DNA of 64,000 nucleotides from assembly GCA_900541715.1 (NCBI GenBank), contig UQLI01000004.1, forward strand, positions 1 through 64,000. The letters are read 5' to 3'. Positions within the stretch are counted from its first letter, which is position 1. Every line of letters begins with the position of its first letter. The position numbers and the translations under genes are program-made. Positions 58,323 to 64,000 of this stretch are shown here, piece after piece. The stretch comes from an uncultured Collinsella sp. Its GTDB lineage: Bacteria > Actinomycetota > Coriobacteriia > Coriobacteriales > Coriobacteriaceae. Below the pieces are notes generated by a model. It did no database searches, was not told the origin of the DNA, and saw only the letters and a program-made list of their open reading frames with translations.

Positions 58323-60239
58323 CTAGACGCGCTCTTCGATAGCACCGTTTCTATATGCATCGAGCAGCTGGCGCAGATCCTGGATCTGGCTGCGAATCTT
58401 GGCGCCAGTATCGGTGTCGCTCACCATGCGGCGACGGTCTGCTTGGTCAAAACGGTTGGTCTCGCTTTCGATGTCCACGTTGCGCGTGAGTGCCTCGGCA
58501 ACCGTCGTAAAGGCCCGGTGCGACTTGAGGCGGCAGCCGCGCGAGCTCGAGATGAGCGTATAGCCGGCGATGCCCGTCTTGGGATGGTAAGCGCGGCAGA
58601 AGCCGCCATCGATGACCAGCAGCTTGCCCTCGGCGCGGATGGGCTGCTCGCCCTTGGTGGTTTTAACGGGCGTGTGGCCGTTGATGATGTGGCCGGTCGG
58701 CGAGCATGCCATGGGCGTGACGCCAAACTCGCGCATGATATCATCGCAGACCGAGGGCGACTTGGTAAGCGTAAAGTACGGGTCCATCGGCTCGACCCAG
58801 GTGCTCTTATCGGCGATATAGGCGCGCTCAAAGGTACGCACCAGGCGTCCGCTGGCGGGTGAATTGAAGCCAATCCACAGGTACCACATCCAGTCGAGGG
58901 CATCGCGGTCGCCCACGCGCCACGCGCGGCGGGCGATGTGGTCGCAAAAATCGAGATAATCGCGGCCAGCGTGCCAGGTGCCCAGGCAGTTCATGCTGCT
59001 AAAGGTGCCGTCTTCGTTGAGCGGAACGCAGCCGTGGAAGAGCAGGTTGCCGTTGGCGACCTTGTACATCGAGCCGTGGGTGTAGAGGAAATCGATATGG
59101 CGATGCAGGTGATCGGCGGTTACAAACTCGGACACGAGCTTGTCGATGATGTGCTGCTCCTGAGACGTGAGCGTGTAGGGGTCCGCCGGGTCGACGGTGG
59201 GGAAGTCGTTGGTCGTGAGCGGCCACACGCTGCCGTCGGCGAGCGTGACCGTGCCGGTGTCGTGGTCGATCTTGTCGAGTAACAGGCGGTCGGTCATATC
59301 GAACTCGGGGTGGCGCTGGATAATCTGGCCCTCGAGCTTAAAGAGCAGCACGTTGATGGCCTTGATCAGCGGGGTGATGGACTCACCGGCGGTGTAGGTG
59401 GCATCGGCAAAGGCGACAAGCTCACGCAGCGAGATGCCGTAGTCGTTCTCCAGGATCTCGTAGTTGTCGTAGCGTAGGTTGTTGCGCAACACCGTGGCGA
59501 TGCAGGCGGGCTCACCGGCCGCAGCGCCCATCCACAGCAGGTCGTGGTTGCCCCACTGGATGTCGAGTGAATGGTAGGTGAGCAGACGGTCCATAATTTT
59601 GGCCGCGCCGCCGCCGCGGTCGAAGATGTCGCCCACCAGGTGCAAGTGGTCGACGGCCAGGCGCTTGATGAGCGAGGCGAGCGACTCGATAAAGTCGTCG
59701 GCGCTGGCGGTCTCTAGGATGGACTCCACGATGCGCTCGTGATAGCGCACGCGATAGTTGTTCTCGTCCGGGTGCGTGTGCAACAACTCGTCGATGATGT
59801 AGGCGTAGTCGCGCGGGATGGCCTTACGCACCTTGGAGCGCGTGTAGCGGCTTGAAAGTGAGCGAGCGACCATGATGAGCTGGTCAAGCATCGTCTTGTA
59901 CCAGGTTGGCGAGTCCTCGCGCCGGCTGCGGACCAGGTCGATCTTCTCGCGCGGGTAGTAGATGAGCGTACACAGCTCGCCCTTTTCGTCAAAGGAGAGC
60001 GTGTCGCCAAAGATCTCGTCGACATGTTCGCGCACGACGCCCGAGCAGTTGTTGAGGATGTGCATAAAGGCTTCGTACTCACCATGCACGTCGCTCATAA
60101 AATGCTCGGTGCCCTTGGGTAGGTTGAGGATGGCCGAGAGGTTGATAATTTCGGTAAATGCGGATTGTTCGGTGGGGAACTGTCTCGACAGCAGGCGCAG
60201 ATACTTGAAGTCTTGCGGGTTGCGATCGAATGCGACCAT
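58323..60239 (-). CDS. fbp: Fructose-1,6-bisphosphatase, class III
   Basis: A 638-residue metallophosphatase of the Firmicutes-type class III fructose-bisphosphatase. It has MSDVHGEYEAF (~48), LVGDIFDRGGGAAKIMD (~200), IQWGNHDLLWMGAAAG (~225), and later GHIINGHTPVKTTKGE and LLVIDGGF, which supply metal and phosphate ligands. It catalyses the committed step of gluconeogenesis. Length is normal. ATG 60239 follows GGAAGGTG; a frame from 60284 lacks a site. AAACGTTT in its upstream region (60283-60290) could be a LacI-type operator. Confidence 0.93.
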   Translation of the reverse strand: MVAFDRNPQDFKYLRLLSRQFPTEQSAFTEIINLSAILNLPKGTEHFMSDVHGEYEAFMHILNNCSGVVREHVDEIFGDTLSFDEKGELCTLIYYPREKIDLVRSRREDSPTWYKTMLDQLIMVARSLSSRYTRSKVRKAIPRDYAYIIDELLHTHPDENNYRVRYHERIVESILETASADDFIESLASLIKRLAVDHLHLVGDIFDRGGGAAKIMDRLLTYHSLDIQWGNHDLLWMGAAAGEPACIATVLRNNLRYDNYEILENDYGISLRELVAFADATYTAGESITPLIKAINVLLFKLEGQIIQRHPEFDMTDRLLLDKIDHDTGTVTLADGSVWPLTTNDFPTVDPADPYTLTSQEQHIIDKLVSEFVTADHLHRHIDFLYTHGSMYKVANGNLLFHGCVPLNEDGTFSSMNCLGTWHAGRDYLDFCDHIARRAWRVGDRDALDWMWYLWIGFNSPASGRLVRTFERAYIADKSTWVEPMDPYFTLTKSPSVCDDIMREFGVTPMACSPTGHIINGHTPVKTTKGEQPIRAEGKLLVIDGGFCRAYHPKTGIAGYTLISSSRGCRLKSHRAFTTVAEALTRNVDIESETNRFDQADRRRMVSDTDTGAKIRSQIQDLRQLLDAYRNGAIEERV

Positions 60240-60279
60240 GAAACACCTTCCGATGGGGCTGGTAAAACTGATAAACAGC

Positions 60280-60293
60280 GTCAAACGTTTACC
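60280..60293. promoter_or_regulatory. CG-centred palindrome upstream of fbp
   Basis: AAACGTTT (60283-60290) is a perfect 8-bp palindrome inside GTCAAACGTTTACC, ~45 bp before the fbp start. It is similar in type to the operator before fucO; binding by a LacI-family protein is possible, not shown. Confidence 0.25.
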
Positions 60294-60559
60294 AGTATGC
60301 GCCGCTTTTGTTTCGATTTTGCGCCAGCGGCTGAATTGTCGGCTGAACGGTTTGGTAAATCGATTTAGTGAAGGTAGATGTGTTGGTCGGGTGGAGACGA
60401 CAGAGGGTGTTTTCTCAGATATTTATGCGTCGGGTCGGTGGAGACGATGGTGGTAAAGATGTTCACTATTTTTGGTTCGATTTGGTAAATAGTGGACATA
60501 TGTACCGCATGTAGGCTCACTGTGCGATAATTTGCGCAGCAATGAGTAAGGAGCCTCAT

Positions 60560-61450
60560 ATGAGTGATTTTGTCCTGACCTGTGAATCCGCCGCCGATCG
60601 AACCCGTGAGTTCTTTGCGTCGCGCAATATCCCTGTCGTGTGTTTTCATTACGAGATCGACGATGTTGTCTATACGGACGATCTGTATCAGTCGATTACG
60701 CCGGACGAGTTTTTTGCCCAGATTGCCGCGGGCGCCATGCCCAAGACGTCTCAGGTGAGTGTGGGTGAGTACGAGGAGTTTTGGGAGCCGTTTGTTGCCG
60801 AGGGTAAAGACGTGCTGCACCTGGCGTTGTCGTCGGGTATTTCGGGCACGTATGGATCGGCCTGCGTTGCGGCGCAGATGCTTGCGGATCGCTATCCCCA
60901 GGGCGGCAAGGTGCGCGTTATCGATTCGCTGGCGGCGTCTTCGGGCTTTGGCCTGCTGGCGGAATGTGCCGCCGACGTTCGCGATAGCGGCGCTTCGCTC
61001 GACGAGACGGCCGCTTGGATTGAGGAGCATAAACTCAACTTGCACCACTGGTTCTTCTCGACCGATCTGTCGAGCTACCTGCGCGGCGGTCGTATTTCGG
61101 CCGCGAGCGCGATCATCGGCACGGCGCTCAAGATTTGTCCGCTCATGACGGTCGATTGCGAAGGTGAGCTGGCGCCGCGTGAGAAGATTCGCACCAAGAA
61201 GCGCGCGATCTCCGAGATGGCCAAGACCGTGATGGCGCATGTGCAGGACGGCGCGAACTATTCGGGCAAGTGCATCATGTCGCACTCGGCGTGTCGCGAG
61301 GACGCCGAGGCCGTTGCGGCACTGATAGAGGAACGGGTTCCGCAGCTCAAAGGTAAGATTGAGATCAATAGCATCGGTGCTCTGATTGGCTCGCATACCG
61401 GCCCTGGCACGGTGGCCGTCTTCTTTATGGGCGACAAACGCGTGGACTAA
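60560..61450 (+). CDS. DegV family fatty-acid-binding protein
   Basis: A 296-residue EDD-fold protein: FVLTCESAADRT at the start, TSQVSVGEYEEFW (~64), LALSSGISGTYGSA (~90), then LSSYLRGGRISAASAIIGTAL and ALIGSHTGPGTVAVFF near the end. DegV proteins bind single fatty acids; related FakB proteins deliver them to a kinase for phospholipid synthesis. No fakA is nearby. ATG 60560 follows AAGGAG at 7-nt spacing. Confidence 0.92.
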   Translation: MSDFVLTCESAADRTREFFASRNIPVVCFHYEIDDVVYTDDLYQSITPDEFFAQIAAGAMPKTSQVSVGEYEEFWEPFVAEGKDVLHLALSSGISGTYGSACVAAQMLADRYPQGGKVRVIDSLAASSGFGLLAECAADVRDSGASLDETAAWIEEHKLNLHHWFFSTDLSSYLRGGRISAASAIIGTALKICPLMTVDCEGELAPREKIRTKKRAISEMAKTVMAHVQDGANYSGKCIMSHSACREDAEAVAALIEERVPQLKGKIEINSIGALIGSHTGPGTVAVFFMGDKRVD

Positions 61451-61510
61451 CGTTCGTGGGCTGGCTGACGGTTTTAACCGCTGCGCCTGTCCCTCCTGAC
61501 ATTCGATAAC

Positions 61511-61548
61511 AGAAAAAGGCCCGTCCCGTTGTTTGCGGGACGGGCCTT
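61511..61548 (-). terminator. Terminator between degV and the TIM-barrel gene
   Basis: AAGGCCCGTCCCG (61516-61528) and CGGGACGGGCCTT (61536-61548) form a perfect 13-bp stem. The minus strand continues into TTTCT; it may also end degV transcripts. Confidence 0.85.
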
Positions 61549-61558
61549 GCTGTTGCGG

Positions 61559-62650
61559 CTAGCGTTTCTTTCCGCGGAAGAAGAAGCCGTGCAGCGAGGG
61601 CTTGAGGCCGCGGTTGGCGCGACGCTCCTCGATATGATCGTGGATCGAAGCGACGCGTTCGATGACTTCGTCGGGGATCGGCACGTCGGGATTCATGTTC
61701 TCGACCTGGCTAACCTCGGCGGCGGCGACCTGGTCGATAATGGGCACATCGTCGTGCGAGATGACGGGCGTGGCGTCTTCTTTCATCTTGCGGTAGCGCT
61801 GCATCATGTCGGTCTGAAGCTGCTGGGCAGATGGCGGCGTCCAGATGATGGCATTGGCGCCAGCGGCGATGGTCTCACGGATGCTCTCGGGCGTCTTGCC
61901 GCCCGGTGCGATGAGCGGCAGGTTGGGATAGTGTTCGCGCAGCTCGCGCAGGACCTGCGGCGTGTTCTTGCCGGCGGCGATGTTAAGGATCTTGGCTCCG
62001 GCGCGCACCTTGGCGTGAGCATCGTCGTCGCAGCGAACGACCGTGGCGATGACGGGGATGTCGGCGATGTTGGTGATGTGCTCGACCATTTCGGCAGTAG
62101 CGGGGGAGTTGACCACGCAGCCCGCCGCGCCTTGCATCTCGGAAACGGCCGCCATCTGCACGGAGCGCTTACCGGTGGTGGTGCCGCCGCCAACGCCCAC
62201 AAAGACCGGGCACTCGGCAACGGTCAGCAGCGCCTGCGTAATGGCGGGCTGCGGCGTGAAGGGGTAGACGGCAAACACGGCGTCGGCATTGGAGTTGCGG
62301 ATGACCGCCACGTCGGTGGTGTAGATGAGCGATTTGATGCGGCGGCCAAAGAGCGTAAAGCCGCTGGCCTCCTCGATCTCATCGGGCATACGGAGGGCCG
62401 CCTTGCGCAGGCGTCCGTCGATGGGCAGCGGCTCCATGGGCAAAAGGCCGTTGGGGGTTACGGCCACCTGGGGCTCGGTAAATTCGTCTGCAAGCTCAAC
62501 CTCGGAGAAGTCGACCGAGGCGACGACGTCTTCGTGAACCTCGGCGGGCACATCGATGGGGGCTTGATCGTCGGTCGCGGCGGGCGTATCGAAGGAGCTG
62601 GTGCCGACAAAGGCGTCGACGCGCTCGTTCAAATCGTTGAGAGAATCCAT
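61559..62650 (-). CDS. TIM-barrel protein of unknown function
   Basis: A 363-residue protein. After a ~80-residue acidic start, residues ~105-285 show a beta/alpha-barrel rhythm: VFVGVGGGTTTGKRSV, GAAGCVVNSPATAEM, IPVIATVVRCDDD, GAKILNIAAGKNTPQV, LPLIAPGGKTPESIRETI and AGANAIIWTPPSAQQL. The final strands resemble the phosphate-binding loops of KDPG-aldolase or IMP-dehydrogenase-like barrels. The end is basic (FFFRGKKR). The reaction is not known. The start at 62650 is supported by AGAAACGG upstream, not a strong site. Confidence 0.7.
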   Translation of the reverse strand: MDSLNDLNERVDAFVGTSSFDTPAATDDQAPIDVPAEVHEDVVASVDFSEVELADEFTEPQVAVTPNGLLPMEPLPIDGRLRKAALRMPDEIEEASGFTLFGRRIKSLIYTTDVAVIRNSNADAVFAVYPFTPQPAITQALLTVAECPVFVGVGGGTTTGKRSVQMAAVSEMQGAAGCVVNSPATAEMVEHITNIADIPVIATVVRCDDDAHAKVRAGAKILNIAAGKNTPQVLRELREHYPNLPLIAPGGKTPESIRETIAAGANAIIWTPPSAQQLQTDMMQRYRKMKEDATPVISHDDVPIIDQVAAAEVSQVENMNPDVPIPDEVIERVASIHDHIEERRANRGLKPSLHGFFFRGKKR

Positions 62651-62842
62651 GGCGGTCCGTTTCTATGTTGTGCGCCCGTCAGCGTGCGACCGGCGCAACG
62701 ATTGCTAAATCGTTTGACGAGTTGATTTTTCCCCGCCGCGCCATCCGTTAGACTGAAGGGCTGGCGAACGTGAAGGAGCTGTGGTGGCGGGAATCGAGGT
62801 GCTATCTTGAATGTCCCGTATACAAAAGAGAGGTGACGCGGT

Positions 62843-63013
62843 ATGGAATTCTCGACAATGTTAGGCTCGATTGGCCTATGCGTGGGCGCAATCGTTGCCG
62901 CCGCGGTCATCTACTTTGCGGTCACGGCCATTAAGGGCAAAAAGGCCGAGCGCAAGGAGCGCGAGGCACTTAAGCAGTGCCGTGACCAGCAGGACAAGCG
63001 CGCACGGAGATAG
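62843..63013 (+). CDS. Small single-pass membrane protein (56 aa)
   Basis: ATG 62843, preceded by AGAGAGGTGA at good spacing, opens MEFSTMLGSIGLCVGAIVAA and continues AVIYFAVTAIKGKKAERKER to a TAG at 63011. The first ~28 residues are a membrane helix with Gly spacing; the rest is a basic/acidic cytosolic helix. The arrangement (one helix plus a charged tail) is that of small regulatory membrane proteins. It is convergent with the methyltransferase gene, 24 bp away. Confidence 0.65.
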   Translation: MEFSTMLGSIGLCVGAIVAAAVIYFAVTAIKGKKAERKEREALKQCRDQQDKRARR

Positions 63014-63037
63014 TTTGTTGAGTTTTGAATCCGTGCG

Positions 63038-64000
63038 CTAGCCGCGTTTTCGGACCAGGGCGATATAGAAGCCCTCAAAGTCGCGGCTGGGCGGAATGGT
63101 CAGCGTGCCGGGCATGCCGTTGGCAATGGCCGAGACGTGGCCCGCGGCAATGGCCTCGGTAAGGGCGTTGCACTCGATATGCGGCTTGTCGCCGGCATCC
63201 TGGGCGCGACGCGCTTCGCTTTCGCTCGGCGTGCCGTCGAGAGGGATGAGCTCGCAGTCCATGTGCTTGTCGAGGGCCTCTTGCAGGGCATCTTCGTTTT
63301 CCTGCGGCAAGATCGAACACGTCGAATAGACGAGCGTGCCGCCCGGTTTGAGGGCCCCCATGGCGCGGTCCAGAAGCGCGCGCTGCGAGCGGGCGCACTT
63401 GACGAGCAGCTGCTCGGTGAGGCCGCGCAGGCTCTTTTCGTTGCCGCTGATGACGGTGCCCGTACCGGTGCAGGGGGCGTCGAGCAGAATACGGTCAAAG
63501 CGGAAGAACTCGTCAAGCACGCGTGCGTCAATGCGCATGACGGGCACGTTTTTGGCGCCCTGGCGACCCAGATTGGCCTCGAGCTTTTCGGCACGGGGAA
63601 CGCTCATCTCGCAGGCGGTGAGGTGCGCCTGTCCCTGGGTGAGGGCGGCGATCTGCGTCGTCTTGCCGCCGGGGGCCGCGCACATGTCCAGGATGTCCTC
63701 GCCGGCCTGAGCGCCCAGCACGAGTGGCGGCATCATCGACGACAGGCTCTGCAGGTAGATCTTGCCGTCACGGTAGATGTCGAGGTCCCAAAGGTCGGAA
63801 ACTTGGGCCTCGGGCAGGATGAAGGCATCCGGGTACCATGCGACGGGGCGGTGTGCGATTCCGGCGGCGTCGAGTGTCGCGGCGATGTCCTCGGCGGTCG
63901 CCTTGAGCGTGTTGGCGCGCATCGTGACCGGGCGCGTGGCTGCGGCGACAAAGCCCTCGATCATGAGCTGAGCATCGGCGGGTGCATAGGCGCCGGCGAC
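63038..64000 (-). CDS. NOL1/NOP2/Sun (RsmB/RsmF-type) rRNA m5C methyltransferase (5' end outside window)
   Basis: The frame is open to the window edge (12 codons precede the first ATG at 63964), so the start lies outside. The SAM-binding motif DMCAAPGGKTTQIAAL (~95), the motif IV cysteine DAPCTGTGT and the motif VI catalytic cysteine YSTCSI are intact; DARVLDEFFRFDRILLDAP holds the nearby acidic residue. It makes 5-methylcytosine in rRNA (16S position 967 or 1407 in known relatives). The N-terminal helical RNA-binding part is missing from view. Confidence 0.9.
   Translation of the reverse strand, partial: VAGAYAPADAQLMIEGFVAAATRPVTMRANTLKATAEDIAATLDAAGIAHRPVAWYPDAFILPEAQVSDLWDLDIYRDGKIYLQSLSSMMPPLVLGAQAGEDILDMCAAPGGKTTQIAALTQGQAHLTACEMSVPRAEKLEANLGRQGAKNVPVMRIDARVLDEFFRFDRILLDAPCTGTGTVISGNEKSLRGLTEQLLVKCARSQRALLDRAMGALKPGGTLVYSTCSILPQENEDALQEALDKHMDCELIPLDGTPSESEARRAQDAGDKPHIECNALTEAIAAGHVSAIANGMPGTLTIPPSRDFEGFYIALVRKRG

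Noticed and set aside
60380..60460. Direct repeat GTGGAGACGA (twice, about 49 bp apart) and repeated TTTGGTAAAT upstream of degV
   Set aside because: The copies are short and irregularly spaced; I cannot separate them from chance or assign them to a promoter.

Overview
The window is high-GC DNA packed with genes on both strands. The gene set suggests an anaerobic Gram-positive actinobacterium of the Coriobacteriia, probably a Collinsella-like gut species. This is inferred from high GC with G/C-ending codons, formate-THF ligase with FchA/FolD, class III fructose-bisphosphatase, a superoxide reductase, lipoproteins and sortase/Tat-type surface proteins, and transcobalamin-like DUF4430 surface proteins. 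No rRNA, tRNA or intact insertion sequence was found.

Layout. 1-2334: end of an NMT1-like ABC uptake locus whose permease and ATPase are fused. 2550-6808: orphan RelB/DinJ antitoxin coupled to a CPBP membrane protease, a convergent YgiQ radical SAM enzyme, and a DUF1275 membrane protein. 6890-8100: AT-rich island with an internally deleted ABC-ATPase pseudogene and an unknown gene. 8287-13780: fucO, an M42 peptidase, mnmA, cysK and a divergent Rrf2 regulator. 13922-29436: YvlD-like membrane protein, TrpR-like regulator with a Trp-containing leader ORF, addB-addA, dnaE and a SWIM/SNF2 helicase. 29602-36225: superoxide reductase, a NadE-like protein that has lost both active sites, SOS-controlled ruvCAB, and fhs. 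36405-46236: surface, membrane and lipoproteins, a CDF transporter, a zinc-ribbon protein, a DUF1016 nuclease and a frameshifted PI-PLC. 46623-52328: fchA-folD, a C69 dipeptidase, and a phasin-like gene with an ABC1/UbiB kinase. 52444-56750: cobalamin riboswitch and a two-gene DUF4430 surface operon. 56819-57143: a non-coding array with an exact 62-bp period. 57222-64000: two GtrA proteins, fbp, degV, a TIM-barrel protein, a tiny membrane protein and a 5'-truncated rRNA m5C methyltransferase.

How the genes connect. Fhs, FchA and FolD form the formate to methylene-THF route. The FolD lacks the residues normally needed for cyclohydrolase activity, so FchA probably supplies that step. AddAB, DnaE, RuvCAB and the SNF2 protein make a replication/repair block. 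The strongest candidate for an undescribed system is the B12-riboswitch-controlled pair of membrane-anchored DUF4430 proteins, followed directly by the helically phased 62-bp repeat array. A second layer is a set of long, near-perfect intergenic inverted repeats (at 9462, 10796, 21843, 25821 and 48151), several with branched interiors. A third is a shared palindrome in front of two paralogous lipoprotein genes and, in weaker form, a zinc-ribbon gene.
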